From NCBI GenBank assembly GCA_964410625.1, contig CAYPHY010000030.1, positions 1 through 61,899 of the forward strand: a stretch of DNA of 61,899 nucleotides, in the 5' to 3' direction. Origin of the DNA: CAYPHY01 sp964410625 (GTDB taxonomy: Bacteria > Chloroflexota > Anaerolineae > Promineifilales > Promineifilaceae). Below, piece by piece: positions 17,040-36,966 of this stretch. Under the pieces are notes generated by a model. It was not told the DNA's origin, made no database searches, and saw nothing but the letters and a program-made list of their open reading frames with translations. The position numbers and the translations under genes are program-made. Numbering within the stretch: position 1 is the stretch's first letter; each line of letters opens with the position of its first letter.

Positions 17040-17240
17040 AGGGATGAACGCGGATTAAACGGATACTCACAGATTTTTCGACACGAATTTCACGAATTGA
17101 TAGTCTAAAAGAAGGGTATCAGAACATTTAACGCAGAGGCGCAAAGAGGCAGAGACGCAGAGTGTTCTCTCATCTCTGCGTCTCTGCCCCTCCGCGTCTC
17201 CGCGTTTTTAAAGATCACCCTTGATCTAGATTTTTATCCA
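17040..17240. repeat. CACGAAT and GCAGAGG repeats between megasynthase and thioesterase
   Basis: CACGAATTTCACGAATT units (17080-17102), then an imperfect hairpin of GCAGAGG-type arms (17127-17210). No gene. A hairpin here could attenuate read-through from the megasynthase to the thioesterase gene. Confidence 0.75.
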
Positions 17241-17252
17241 TGTCCATCAGAT

Positions 17253-27473
<10,221 letters not shown>

Positions 27474-27809
27474 AACCGTTATTGTATGGTTGAAGCTGGT
27501 ATACCGCAAAAGTGAAAGTTTGATATAATGCGGCGGCAACTATATGATCAGCTTAGATCAATTTGCTTGACAACCAATAAGGTCTTATATTTGCATCGAT
27601 ATCAACGTAACCGCGCGAATTTTTCCATAAAACTTGATTTTCCAAAGCGGTTCCGTTCGTGTAAGATAATACACAGTAAGCCACATAATCTATGACCCGT
27701 CTATATTCGGGGTAACAGTTTTGTGGTTTGCTGGTTGCCAGCCGATTGTTCTGTACAGTTTTGTCACGCCGGCTTTGAGACCGAGACTCACGATTGAGGA
27801 TACCCGTTT
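27474..27809. promoter_or_regulatory. divergent control region of megasynthase and kinase genes
   Basis: 336 bp with visibly lower GC than its surroundings and no gene; both promoters must lie here or nearby. Candidate elements are weak: TTGACA at 27567-27572 without a -10 at standard spacing, and an AT-rich TAAGATAATAC at 27662-27672 on the plus strand. No inverted repeat with long arms was seen. Confidence 0.4.
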
Positions 27810-30116
27810 ATGATGGCTGATACGAACCAGAGCATGGATCGCTATCAAATCCGCAAACAGATTGGGATCGGCGGCATGGGCACCGTTTATCAGGCCTGGG
27901 ATCGCGAGATTGAGCGCGACGTGGCGCTGAAATGGTTGCCGGAGTCGTTTAGCGCGGAAAAGAACTTTGTCGAACGTTTCCGGCGTGAGGCGCGGTTTAT
28001 TGCCCGTTTGGAGCATCCCCATATTGTCCCCATTTATGATGTGGGTGAATATCAGGGACGGCCGTTCATCATCATGCGCCTGCTCTCTGGCGGAACGCTG
28101 CGGAACCGCCTCGGCCGCCCCGACTTTGGTCTAAACGAACTGATGCGGGCGATGACGCAGATCAGCGACGCGCTGATGTCGGCGCATAGCCAGAACATCG
28201 TCCATCGCGACATCAAGCCGGGCAACATCCTCTTTGATGATCGTGGCACGGCTTTTCTCTCCGACTTTGGCGTGGCGAAGCTGCTGGATGCGGCGACGAT
28301 GCTCACCGGCAGCGGCGTGGTCGGCACCCCCGCTTATATGAGTCCTGAGCAGTTCATCGGCCATGAGATTGACGGCCGCAGCGACCAATATGCGCTGGCC
28401 GTGGTCATTTATGAGGCGCTCAGCGGCCAACTGCCGTTTGATGGCAATACGGTACAGATGATGTATAAGCATCTGAATACCGACCCGCCGGAAATTGACC
28501 TCGCCAACATGCCGTCGCTGGCCGGGCTGAACCAGGTCTTGAAAAAGGCGTTGGCGAAGAACCCCAATGATCGTTATGAGAGCGTTCAAGCCTTTGTGGC
28601 CGATGCGCGGAAAATCACCGATGCGCTGGGACGCAATAGACCGCTTGCGTTGCCGGTGGCCGCGCCCATCACCCGGCCCCCTTCGGCCTTTGTCACTCCC
28701 TCCGGCCTGTCTATTCCTGCCTCCCAAACACCTTCGCCACGCTCCAGCGCCCCCACGGAAGTTGATACGTCAACGCCACCAGGGGCGGAGCGTCGCCCGG
28801 TCCCGCCACCTGTTGCGGGACAATCTGCTCCCGCTACCCAGCGACCCTCTGTGTGGTCTACTCCTTCGCGTCCATTGGCCGAGGAACCGGCGGCCGATGC
28901 ATCAGCGGCCGCACAAACGCCTGCCCCGCCCACTCGCACGCCCGTAACGCGCACACCGGCGTCACGACCTGCTCCGGAGTCGCGTGTCCCTCAGCAACCC
29001 AAGACGGGACAACCGGTGACGGGTCAACCGGCGACCGGACAACCGGCGACGGGACGACCATCAGTAGACAAACCACCGGCCGACAAGCCGCCAACACCAA
29101 TCGCAGCGGCGAGTGATGCTACGGTTGTAGAAGGGGCTACCCCGCTGCCGCCGCGGCCGTCGCCAGGAGCGACACGCCAACCGTCTACACGCCAACCATT
29201 CACCCGACCTCCAGTGGCCGCTTCGGTGCCGACGGTGTTAGATGAAGCGGCCGTCACCCCTGCGGCTGCTCCGCTCCCGCCGACGCGGCAGGTCACACCA
29301 GCGCCCACTCCCACGGCATCCGGCGGCTTTCCTGGCTGGATGCGGGCGGCGGCCGGTCTTGTCGTCTTACTGTTGGTCGTGGCCGCCGGTTGGTGGCTGT
29401 TTTCGGGTTTGGGCGGTGGAAACGGGGGTGGCGAAGCGGCCACCCCAGACGCGACCGCCAATCCGGGCGTCGTTGTTGGGGCGGAGGAAACGGCCGCGCC
29501 CAGCGCGACGGCCGAGCCAACCGAAGCTGCTTCGCCCACGGAAGCGGTGACCGCAACGGCGACAAATACGACAGAGCCAACGGCCACTGTACCGGCGGCC
29601 GTCCTGGTGCAGGTTATCGCCGAAGAGGCGAATTTGCTGGAAGGGCCGGGTGAAGTTTACCCGGTGATCGGCCGCGTGGAGCGAGGGGACCAGCTTGAGG
29701 TGGTGGCAAAGTCGGCCGATGGTGAATGGTACAACATCGGACTGCCCAACAGCCCTACCTTGCGTGCCTGGATTGCCAGCAGCGCGGTGACGCCGCTGAA
29801 TAAGGACGCGATTGCCGGTGTGGAGGTCGCGGCGACGGTTCCCGCGCCCCCGGCCGGGGCAGCGACAGCGACCACAGCGCCGACGACTGCGCCAACGGTG
29901 GCGGTTGCGACGACAGCGGCCACGCTTCCCCCAACCCAGCCTCCCCCGACGAACCCACCGCCAACCAATCCGCCGCCCACTAATCCACCGCCGACAGACC
30001 CGCCACCGCCGCCACCCACCGATCCTCCAGCGACGGATCCACCGCCACCACCACCAACCTATACGCCGGAACCGCCACCACCGCCTCCGGCTACCTATAC
30101 CCCCGAACCCCCGTAA
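27810..30116 (+). CDS. transmembrane Ser/Thr protein kinase with SH3b domain
   Basis: 768 residues. The Hanks-type kinase domain (~11-275) has the glycine loop GIGGMGTV, Lys41 in VALKWL, HRDIKPGN with catalytic Asp134, DFG 152-154 and GTPAYMSPE; all key residues are present. A long Pro/Thr/Ala-rich juxtamembrane linker (~285-505) is followed by one membrane helix (~509-530), an extracytoplasmic SH3b domain (~599-661, EEANLLEGPGEVYPVIGRV) and a Pro-rich tail of PPTNPP/PPPP units. SH3b domains commonly bind cell-wall glycans, so the tail may sense the envelope. It heads a co-directional cluster ending in a triple-FHA ABC exporter, its plausible substrate. Confidence 0.93.
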   Translation: MMADTNQSMDRYQIRKQIGIGGMGTVYQAWDREIERDVALKWLPESFSAEKNFVERFRREARFIARLEHPHIVPIYDVGEYQGRPFIIMRLLSGGTLRNRLGRPDFGLNELMRAMTQISDALMSAHSQNIVHRDIKPGNILFDDRGTAFLSDFGVAKLLDAATMLTGSGVVGTPAYMSPEQFIGHEIDGRSDQYALAVVIYEALSGQLPFDGNTVQMMYKHLNTDPPEIDLANMPSLAGLNQVLKKALAKNPNDRYESVQAFVADARKITDALGRNRPLALPVAAPITRPPSAFVTPSGLSIPASQTPSPRSSAPTEVDTSTPPGAERRPVPPPVAGQSAPATQRPSVWSTPSRPLAEEPAADASAAAQTPAPPTRTPVTRTPASRPAPESRVPQQPKTGQPVTGQPATGQPATGRPSVDKPPADKPPTPIAAASDATVVEGATPLPPRPSPGATRQPSTRQPFTRPPVAASVPTVLDEAAVTPAAAPLPPTRQVTPAPTPTASGGFPGWMRAAAGLVVLLLVVAAGWWLFSGLGGGNGGGEAATPDATANPGVVVGAEETAAPSATAEPTEAASPTEAVTATATNTTEPTATVPAAVLVQVIAEEANLLEGPGEVYPVIGRVERGDQLEVVAKSADGEWYNIGLPNSPTLRAWIASSAVTPLNKDAIAGVEVAATVPAPPAGAATATTAPTTAPTVAVATTAATLPPTQPPPTNPPPTNPPPTNPPPTDPPPPPPTDPPATDPPPPPPTYTPEPPPPPPATYTPEPP

Positions 30117-30134
30117 ATCAACGATGGAGGAATC

Positions 30135-31421
30135 ATGACCAGTTGGTCACGCTACTTATTCATCGCCTTATCAATTCTGTTGCTCTTGCTTGGTGTTCGC
30201 GCTGTGTCGCTGACGGCCGAGTCGCAAGTCCCTGTTTTGCGGGGCACAGCAAACAACGCCTCCTTGCCATCTAGCCCGCAGACCCCGACGGCACGTCAGG
30301 CTGATCTGCGCGTGGGTGAAAGTAGAAACCTTTTGCCCGTGCCGCTCCTCGATCAATTGTCTGTTTCTATTGCTGCTACTTCGCCTAATCCTGCTATTCA
30401 AACGGCTGTATCCTCAGAAAATAGCGTCCCATCGGCCGATTGTTTTCAGATGTTGGCTAATAGTCAGCTTGATGTTGTGGAACTCGGTGATAATACCGGT
30501 TCGGTTGAACCCTGGGTCATCATAGACCAAAATGTGTATTATTTCACCCGGGATGACGAACCTCCATTTCCCAATTACTATCTTTATATGGAAGACCAGG
30601 ATGCTCTTTTGTCAGATACCACCACTCCATTCTGGGACAGTTTTGGGCAGGCCATATTTATGCCAGATGACCTTGAGAGCATTGAAATACAGTACGATGT
30701 CTTAACCCTTCAGTCTAATCCAGACGATCTGATTTTTGGTGAGGTATGGCTACTAGACCTTGAAGGAAATGATCATGAGATCCTCGGTGATTGGGAAATT
30801 CTAGACTCGGAAGATGAATGGGTAAGAGATACAGTTGGAGTCCCTTCTGAGTTCTTTCCCTTGCTAGAAGGTCAGCCGATTGGCATCATCCTGGTCACTG
30901 TGACTGATAATACAGGAGCGGCCGAACGAGTACAGTTTGACAATATCGTATTGACTGCTTGTGTTAAGAGCGCTCCAGTAAGCGGTAATCTATTTCTGCC
31001 CAGCGTTCTGCATGTCGCCAACACCGGCCCGGTTTGTGTGCCGCCGTCGGAAAGTCCGCGTGATGAGGTGGGGGCTAATCGCGGCCTGGTGCAGACCGGC
31101 GCCCTGTGCCAGACGACGATGTCACAGCTAGACACGCAGGACTATTACACTTTTCGGCCGCAACAGGGTGGCAACTACACCCTGCAACTGCGTAATCTGC
31201 CGCCGAATACGGAGTGGAGCGGGTCAATCATCCAAAATTCGGGCGGTACCTTTGAATACGCCCCCGGCCCCACCGGCGGCCAATGCCGGATCGCCACTCC
31301 AGGCGCGGGCAATAAACAGGTGACTTGTAACTTGCAAGGCGGCCGTGAATATGTAGTCAAGGTATCGGCCGGTGGCTACAGCGGCCCGGAGGCGGATTAC
31401 GAGATGCGCGTGATGCGCTAA
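30135..31421 (+). CDS. secreted protein with C-terminal PPC-like domain
   Basis: 428 residues. An N-terminal signal or anchor (YLFIALSILLLLLGVRAVSL) and a Shine-Dalgarno (GGAGG) 19 bp after the kinase stop suggest cotranscription. The middle (~100-270) is an acidic, aromatic beta-rich domain with no recognised family. A GNLFLPSVLHVA phrase lies near 285. The C-terminal ~110 residues resemble a bacterial pre-peptidase C-terminal (PPC) sandwich: DTQDYYTFRPQQGGNYTLQL, then GGREYVVKVSAGGYSG. No catalytic motif is visible, so a structural or ligand-binding role beside the kinase is more likely. Confidence 0.65.
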   Translation: MTSWSRYLFIALSILLLLLGVRAVSLTAESQVPVLRGTANNASLPSSPQTPTARQADLRVGESRNLLPVPLLDQLSVSIAATSPNPAIQTAVSSENSVPSADCFQMLANSQLDVVELGDNTGSVEPWVIIDQNVYYFTRDDEPPFPNYYLYMEDQDALLSDTTTPFWDSFGQAIFMPDDLESIEIQYDVLTLQSNPDDLIFGEVWLLDLEGNDHEILGDWEILDSEDEWVRDTVGVPSEFFPLLEGQPIGIILVTVTDNTGAAERVQFDNIVLTACVKSAPVSGNLFLPSVLHVANTGPVCVPPSESPRDEVGANRGLVQTGALCQTTMSQLDTQDYYTFRPQQGGNYTLQLRNLPPNTEWSGSIIQNSGGTFEYAPGPTGGQCRIATPGAGNKQVTCNLQGGREYVVKVSAGGYSGPEADYEMRVMR

Positions 31422-31512
31422 GCCCTTATCAAATTGGCACTTAATCGTGTTTTCGTACCAACGGGGAGTCTATGCAGTTATGTTAGGCGAGTAGTGTGGG
31501 AGGGTTAACAGA

Positions 31513-31926
31513 ATGAAAAGTAAATTGCTTTTACTAAGCGTGCTGTTGCTTTTCGCTGCTGTGGCGTGCCGCGACGAACCGGAGGCGCTTCCTTCGACTT
31601 TGTTGCCGACGCTGACACCGGTTCCAATGGATACACCGCTGCCGACTTCGACGCCGGTGCCAACCGACACACCCTTGCCAACGCCGACGGAGACACCAAC
31701 GGAAACACCGACGGCAACGCCAACAGAAACGCCGACGGAGACGCCAACGGCCGCCAACACGGCCGCGCCGGACCCTGGCAACCCGATCTTGACCCTGGCC
31801 CCGACGCTGTTGCCGACCATCTTCCCGACTGGCTTGCCGCCCATCCCTCCCATCCCAACCATTCCCGGTGTTCCACCCGGTGTACCGGTCCCCATTCCAC
31901 CCATCCCCACCATTTCGGTGCCGTAG
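31513..31926 (+). CDS. Thr/Pro repeat lipoprotein
   Basis: 137 residues. Signal peptide with lipobox AVAC (~residue 19), then a low-complexity stalk of PTETPTETPTATP units, then a Pro/Ile/Val-rich tail (PPIPPIPTIPG). No folded domain is apparent; it resembles the stalk part of a surface lipoprotein and may be a spacer or a substrate for O-glycosylation (inference). The DNA is a tandem repeat of ACGCCGACGGAGACACC-like units, prone to length change. Confidence 0.6.
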   Translation: MKSKLLLLSVLLLFAAVACRDEPEALPSTLLPTLTPVPMDTPLPTSTPVPTDTPLPTPTETPTETPTATPTETPTETPTAANTAAPDPGNPILTLAPTLLPTIFPTGLPPIPPIPTIPGVPPGVPVPIPPIPTISVP

Positions 31927-31928
31927 AG

Positions 31929-32080
31929 GGAAGGATGAGGGATGAGGGATGAGGGATGAAGGCTGAGGGATGAAGGTTGAAGGCTGAAGAATTGTTCCTT
32001 ATTCCATTGTTCATTGTTTCATTGTTCATTGTTTCATTGTTCATTGTTCATTGTTCATTGTTTCATTGTTCCACTGGACT
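31929..32080. repeat. GGATGAGGGATGAAGG and TTCATTGTTTCATTG repeats
   Basis: Two simple-repeat blocks directly upstream of the FHA-ABC gene (31929-31988 and 31995-32073). The second type also flanks the second assembly gap (59420-59625). Confidence 0.8.
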
Positions 32081-32098
32081 ATTTAAACGGATGGTGAC

Positions 32099-35000
32099 GT
32101 GAGTAAAATTGTAATTATTGAAGGACCCACTGCTGGCGAGACAGTTGAATTGGACCAGGATGAAGTGGTCATCGGCCGTTCGCCCGACGCCGACATTGTG
32201 ATCGCGTTCAAGACTGTTTCCGGCCGCCATGCCCGCATTACCCGGCTCGGCACGCAGTTTTTTATCGAAGACCTGCAGAGCAGTAATGGGACGTTCCTAA
32301 ACGGCCGTCCGATTACGGCTCGAGAGCCGCTGATCGATGGGGATGAAATTCGCCTCAGTCGTTCGATTCTGGTGCGTTTTGAAGCGCCGGAGTTTGCGAT
32401 GTCCGACGACCTGCCGTTGGACGCGACGATGATTGAGGAAGTGGATTTAAAACCACTCCCTGGTCAGGGTGTGGCCCCGCCGCCCTCTTCCGGTTCTGCG
32501 GAGCCAGCTACCCTGCCAGAACGCAAGATTTCACCTGAGCCGGAAGCGGCTCGTCCCGTGGAGCAACAACCGGTGGCTGAGCCGCCTGCCTCAGGACTCG
32601 GCCGGCAAACGTTATCCTTCGCTGGGGAGGAGGCACAGCAGAAGCAAACCCTGCTTCAAGATGATTATGTAAAGGCAGTCGCCTCTATCCCACCGCAGAT
32701 CGAAATCGCCATTGCTGGGGCCGCGCCGGTGATGGCCACGCTGGATAAGCCACGCATCACGTTGGGGCGAGCCGAGGACAATGATATTGTCATCCCCTCG
32801 AAGATTGTTTCCCGTCGCCACGCGCTGTTAGAGCGGATTGGTGAAGGGTACCAGCTTGTGCCTTCGGCCGAAGCGGGGAATCCGGTCACCTTTGAGGGGC
32901 GGCCGGTGGAACGAGCGTTGCCGCTGCGCCACCGCGATAAGTTGCGCATCGGCGGCCTTGATCCCGGCTCGATGGTCACAATGACCTACATCTCCCCGCG
33001 TGAAGCGGCGCAAGATAGCTCTACGACCGCTTTCGGCTTTGGCGAAAAGACGCTGATCACCATCGGCCGTGATCCGACCAACGACATTGTGTTGGATGCG
33101 CCTAGTGTCTCCCGCTTCCACGCCCAGGTGGAACGGATCGGCCAACGTTATCGCGTCACCGACCTGCGTAGCTCCAACGGTACATTCGTCAACAATGTGC
33201 GCATTGATGATGAGGCGTGGCTGCGTGTGGAAGACACCATTCGCATCGGCCCCCACCGCTTTACAATCAGCAAAGATCGGCTGGCGCAATATGACGACAG
33301 CGGTAACTTGCGGGTGGATGCGGTGAAGCTGAACAAGTGGGTTCGCAAAGACCTGAACATCCTGCAAGACATTTCGGTGGTCTTTCAGCCGCGCGAATTT
33401 ATTGTCGTCGTCGGCCAGAGTGGTGGCGGCAAATCTACACTGGTGGATGCGGTTGCCGGTTACCGCCCGGCGACGCATGGGGATGTATTTGTCAACGACA
33501 TCAATGTCTATCAGAATTTTGACGCCATTCGTGATGAAATCGGCTTTGTTCCGCAACGCGACATCATCCATGCGGAACTGACCGCTTTCCAGGCATTGGA
33601 CTATGCGGGGCAGTTACGGATGCCGCCGGACACGACGACCGAAGAGCGACACCGGCGCGTGGAAGAGGTGTTGGAGGAGCTGGACCTGGCACACCGCAAA
33701 GATGTGCAGATCAGCGGCCTGAGCGGTGGGCAGCAAAAGCGCGTCTCGATTGGCGTGGAGCTGCTGACCAAGCCGGGCCTCTTCTTCCTTGATGAACCGA
33801 CTTCCGGCCTCGACCCCGGCACAGAGACGGCGTTGATGCAATTGATGCGCCGCCTGGCCGATCAGGGGCGGACGATTATCTTGATCACCCATGCGACGAA
33901 AAACGTGATGCTGGCTGATAAGGTGGTCTTTTTGGCGCGGGGAGGGTATCTGGCCTGGTTTGGCCCGCCGGAGGAGGCGCTGGCTTACTTTGACCGATTC
34001 CGCAGCGAGCGCGATCGTCGCGCCCGTGAAATTGAATTTGATGAGATTTACAGCCTGCTGGATGATCCGAAGTTGGGTTCGGCCGCTGATTGGGCTGAAC
34101 GTTATCGCAAGCATGAGGCGTACCAGAAGTATATCGCGCGGCCGTTGGACAAAAAGCAACATCAGTCCACAGGCGAGTTTAACGCCGTGGCCCAGGCCGC
34201 GCCGGGACCAAAGCGGGAACGACAGGTCTCTTCCTGGCGCCAGTTGCGTATTCTTTCTGCGCGTAATCTGAAGATTCTATCCCGTGATCGCTTTAGCCTG
34301 ATGCTGATGTTGGCTGCCCCGCCGATTGTCAGTTTGTTGGATGTGATTTTGGCCTTTGTGCTTGGGCGCAATCCCTTCGCTTTTGCGGATGGGGCGATTG
34401 CCGATGTGATGATCACCCTCTTTTTGTTGACCATCTATGGGGTGATGGTCGGCGGACTGTCGCAAATGCGGGAGATCGTCAAGGAGCAGGATGTCTATAA
34501 ACGGGAAAGGCTGGTCAATTTGCGGCTGTTCCCCTATGTCACCTCCAAGGTGTGGGTGGCGGTCATCCTGGCGATCTATGCCTCTTTAATCTATATGGCC
34601 GTCCACTATCTGGCCTTCGACATGCCAGGCGGACGGACGGAATTTATCCTGATGTTTGTCTCGCTGACGCTGTGTACGTTGGCGGGGATGATGCTCGGCC
34701 TCTTCGCCTCGGCGCTGGCCCCTAATGCCAACGCCGCGCCGCTGATTGTTGCCATTTTAATCCTGCCACAAATCGTATTGGGTGGGGCATTGGTCCCGCT
34801 GCCGGAGCAAATCACAGTCCCCTTTTCCACCCGTTGGGCGTTCCAGGCGTTTATGGGCATTACCGGTGTGGGGTCTGATGTGGCGGCCGACGCCTGTTGG
34901 TTGCTCCCCGAAGCGGAACGGAATGCGCTGACGGCCGAATTTAAGGACGCCAATTGCCGTTGCATGGGCGTCAATGCATTGCGCCAGGAGAGTTGTAACT

Positions 35001-35542
35001 TCCCTGGATTGGGCCAATTTTATCATCCCGCCGTTGATGAACCGGAGCCACAAGTGGCGGCCGAGGAGCCACCCGTCCAACCACAACCACCGGCCGATCC
35101 CGTTCTGCCACAACAACCGCAACAACCGGAGCAATCAGATGATCCGGTGGTGCAACAGCAGCGCTTGCAGGAGTTTACGGAAGCGCTGAATGATTGGCAG
35201 GCGGAGTCTGAACGTATTCGTAGCGAGCATGAGGCACAACTGGAGATTTACCGGGCCAATCTGCGAGCTTTTGAATCTGAACTGGCAGCGTTTGAGGAAC
35301 GGCAGGTGCAAGGCAATGTGGATCGGCAACAGTGGCTGGCGGCACGAACATCGGCCGTCCTCCCGGCAGAAGCGTTAATCCGCCAGTTCCAGCCCGGTTT
35401 TGGCTGGACCTTTGTGGACAAGAACGACAGCAGTGCCTATTGGCAGATGTTGGTTACTACCTGGGTAGCCCAACTGATCATCATTGTGGTTTTGTTTGTG
35501 GCGACGCTCTTTCTGATGAAGCGTAAGGACGTGGTGAAGTGA
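32099..35542 (+). CDS. ABC exporter with three FHA domains (Rv1747-like)
   Basis: 1,147 residues, GTG start. Three FHA phosphothreonine-binding domains lie at ~1-100, ~201-297 and ~311-395. FHA1 and FHA3 keep the GR, SxxH and SSNGTF residues; FHA2 has GR and SRRH but lacks the NG of the binding loop. An ABCG-type ATPase follows: Walker A GQSGGGKST ~439, LSGGQQKR ~541, Walker B LFFLDEPTS ~561. The membrane domain (~731-925) is interrupted before the last helix by a ~190-residue outer loop, Pro/Gln-rich then coiled-coil (~990-1070). In Mycobacterium tuberculosis, Rv1747 (two FHA plus ABC) is controlled by the adjacent kinase PknF; the kinase at 27810 is the obvious partner here. Confidence 0.92.
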   Translation: MSKIVIIEGPTAGETVELDQDEVVIGRSPDADIVIAFKTVSGRHARITRLGTQFFIEDLQSSNGTFLNGRPITAREPLIDGDEIRLSRSILVRFEAPEFAMSDDLPLDATMIEEVDLKPLPGQGVAPPPSSGSAEPATLPERKISPEPEAARPVEQQPVAEPPASGLGRQTLSFAGEEAQQKQTLLQDDYVKAVASIPPQIEIAIAGAAPVMATLDKPRITLGRAEDNDIVIPSKIVSRRHALLERIGEGYQLVPSAEAGNPVTFEGRPVERALPLRHRDKLRIGGLDPGSMVTMTYISPREAAQDSSTTAFGFGEKTLITIGRDPTNDIVLDAPSVSRFHAQVERIGQRYRVTDLRSSNGTFVNNVRIDDEAWLRVEDTIRIGPHRFTISKDRLAQYDDSGNLRVDAVKLNKWVRKDLNILQDISVVFQPREFIVVVGQSGGGKSTLVDAVAGYRPATHGDVFVNDINVYQNFDAIRDEIGFVPQRDIIHAELTAFQALDYAGQLRMPPDTTTEERHRRVEEVLEELDLAHRKDVQISGLSGGQQKRVSIGVELLTKPGLFFLDEPTSGLDPGTETALMQLMRRLADQGRTIILITHATKNVMLADKVVFLARGGYLAWFGPPEEALAYFDRFRSERDRRAREIEFDEIYSLLDDPKLGSAADWAERYRKHEAYQKYIARPLDKKQHQSTGEFNAVAQAAPGPKRERQVSSWRQLRILSARNLKILSRDRFSLMLMLAAPPIVSLLDVILAFVLGRNPFAFADGAIADVMITLFLLTIYGVMVGGLSQMREIVKEQDVYKRERLVNLRLFPYVTSKVWVAVILAIYASLIYMAVHYLAFDMPGGRTEFILMFVSLTLCTLAGMMLGLFASALAPNANAAPLIVAILILPQIVLGGALVPLPEQITVPFSTRWAFQAFMGITGVGSDVAADACWLLPEAERNALTAEFKDANCRCMGVNALRQESCNFPGLGQFYHPAVDEPEPQVAAEEPPVQPQPPADPVLPQQPQQPEQSDDPVVQQQRLQEFTEALNDWQAESERIRSEHEAQLEIYRANLRAFESELAAFEERQVQGNVDRQQWLAARTSAVLPAEALIRQFQPGFGWTFVDKNDSSAYWQMLVTTWVAQLIIIVVLFVATLFLMKRKDVVK

Positions 35543-36462
35543 GCGGATCAAGGGTAGCAAGTTCATGGGGAAAGGCCGGTCTGCTGCTGCTATGGGTGGT
35601 GGCTTTGGCCGCGCTGGTTGCTTGTGGCGGTGGCGCGTCGGACAGTTCGGCGGCGACCGTGGCCGCCTTGCAACAGACGCTGATCGCCTCTTCGCCAACG
35701 GCCGTTGTGCTTGATCCGGCGAACGAAACGGCAACGGCCGAGGCGGCGGCCAACGCCACGCCGACGGCGGAGGCCGGGAGTGATGTGGCGGCGGCGGTGG
35801 AGACAGCAACGGCGGTGAGCATTGCCCAGGAAGGGACGCGGGCGGCCGAAGCCGCACAAAGGGAAGCGGCGGCAACGGCAACGGCCGCTGTCCTCGCCCC
35901 GATCCAGGCCGAGCTACCCACTTACGGAATAGACCCCAATGATTACCGCCTGGCCCACATCTATGAGCCGGTCACGCTGGTCGCCGAAGGTTTTCGCCAA
36001 TATAGTTATGATGAAAACTTTTTGCGTATTCCGGTGCGAAACTTTGTCATGGCTTCGGACATCACCTGGACGACGCGCTTTGGCTTTGCCGGTTGTGGCT
36101 TTGTTGTGCGTTCCAACGCTGACCTGGAGGCGTTGAACCAGTATATGATCTTTGCCATTCGCTATGGGGACGGCCGCGTGTTGTTCACGGTTGTGCGCGA
36201 CGGTGAGGCCGACCTGGATGAGGTGGTCAACACCTATGCGCCGAGCAACGATCCTTCCTTTGATTGGCGCAACGATAGCACGAATCGGCTGGCGGTGGTC
36301 GGCCGCGGCGATAGCTTCTCCATCTATGGCAATGGCAGCAAACTGGTGGATGTTCAGGCAACGGCCGGTTTCCTCGAAGGCGCGGTCTCCTTCGTCGCCC
36401 TCAACGAGTCGGGAACGACAGAATGCAATTTCAGCAATGCCTGGTTGTGGCTGCTGGAATAA
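35539..36462 (+). CDS. lipoprotein with jelly-roll-like C-terminal domain
   Basis: 307 residues. The GTG start overlaps the exporter stop codon (GTGA), implying translational coupling. Lipobox ALVAC (~residue 29) is followed by an Ala/Thr-rich, probably helical stalk (~35-125) and a C-terminal beta domain (~135-307: NFVMASDITWTTRFGFAGCGFVVR, RLAVVGRGDSFSIYGNGSKL) that resembles concanavalin-like sandwich folds. No catalytic residues recognised. Probably a surface subunit or partner of the FHA-ABC exporter, inferred from coupling. Confidence 0.7.
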   Translation: MSGSRVASSWGKAGLLLLWVVALAALVACGGGASDSSAATVAALQQTLIASSPTAVVLDPANETATAEAAANATPTAEAGSDVAAAVETATAVSIAQEGTRAAEAAQREAAATATAAVLAPIQAELPTYGIDPNDYRLAHIYEPVTLVAEGFRQYSYDENFLRIPVRNFVMASDITWTTRFGFAGCGFVVRSNADLEALNQYMIFAIRYGDGRVLFTVVRDGEADLDEVVNTYAPSNDPSFDWRNDSTNRLAVVGRGDSFSIYGNGSKLVDVQATAGFLEGAVSFVALNESGTTECNFSNAWLWLLE

Positions 36463-36488
36463 GTTTGCCTTGTGAGAGCATAGAGGCA

Positions 36489-36590
36489 ATGAACGCCGAA
36501 CGTATGATTGCTCTAGCTGAACTGGCACAACTGTACCAGGTTTCACTGCCTCAACTGATGGCTGATTTGGAAATAGAACCTCCAGGGTAG
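36489..36590 (+). CDS. possible 33-residue small ORF or gene remnant
   Basis: ATG at 36489 to TAG at 36590, with the reading MIALAELAQLYQVSLPQLMADLEI in two parts of helical character. It resembles a DNA-binding or antitoxin C-terminus but has no clear Shine-Dalgarno. Could be a fragment left after deletion. Confidence 0.3.
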   Translation: MNAERMIALAELAQLYQVSLPQLMADLEIEPPG

Positions 36591-36635
36591 CGACAATCCT
36601 CTGGATTGTCATGACAAACCGGAGGTTTGTCGCTA
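36586..36635. repeat. nested GACAATCC hairpin repeat
   Basis: Two small hairpins, GACAATCC..GGATTGTC (36592-36610) and GACAAACC..GGTTTGTC (36613-36631), enclosed by outer arms GTAGCGACAA..TTGTCGCTAC. Same family as the in-frame KS insert at 23840-23960. Confidence 0.85.
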
Positions 36636-36966
36636 CACCCTAACTGAAATGACACACACCCTTTGGTAAATCGTGAGCGATTTGCTAAAGAGCGCGCTTC
36701 ATGTCAGTTTAGAGCGTGCCATTCGTCATTCCAAGCGGAGCGAGAAACCCCTGTCAGCCAACCGGTAGAACGCTTGAATTGGGATTCTTTACTCCTTCCA
36801 GAATGGAATGACAGGTTCAACCAAAGGGAGCTGCTCTTATCTTTATTGCTAATAGGTATATATGCTTGTGAAGAATGTCACAAGTTGCTGAATTTTTACA
36901 AGCAAACAGGCCCGTTGACACAACGGACTAGATCGCTTATCTTCCAGCAGTTACGGAGGACAGAGA
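36636..36966. other. intergenic region with GTCATTCC inverted element
   Basis: No convincing gene in this ~330 bp. GTCATTCC (36725-36732) and GGAATGAC (36805-36812) bound an imperfect hairpin of the common TCATTCC-GCGGAGCGAG intergenic type. An AT-rich stretch with TATATATG (36858-36865) may hold the promoter of the next gene. Confidence 0.5.

Noticed and set aside
29930..30116. Pro-rich tail of the kinase as a separate collagen-like gene
   Set aside because: It is continuous and in frame with the kinase, SH3b domain and membrane helix, with no internal start.
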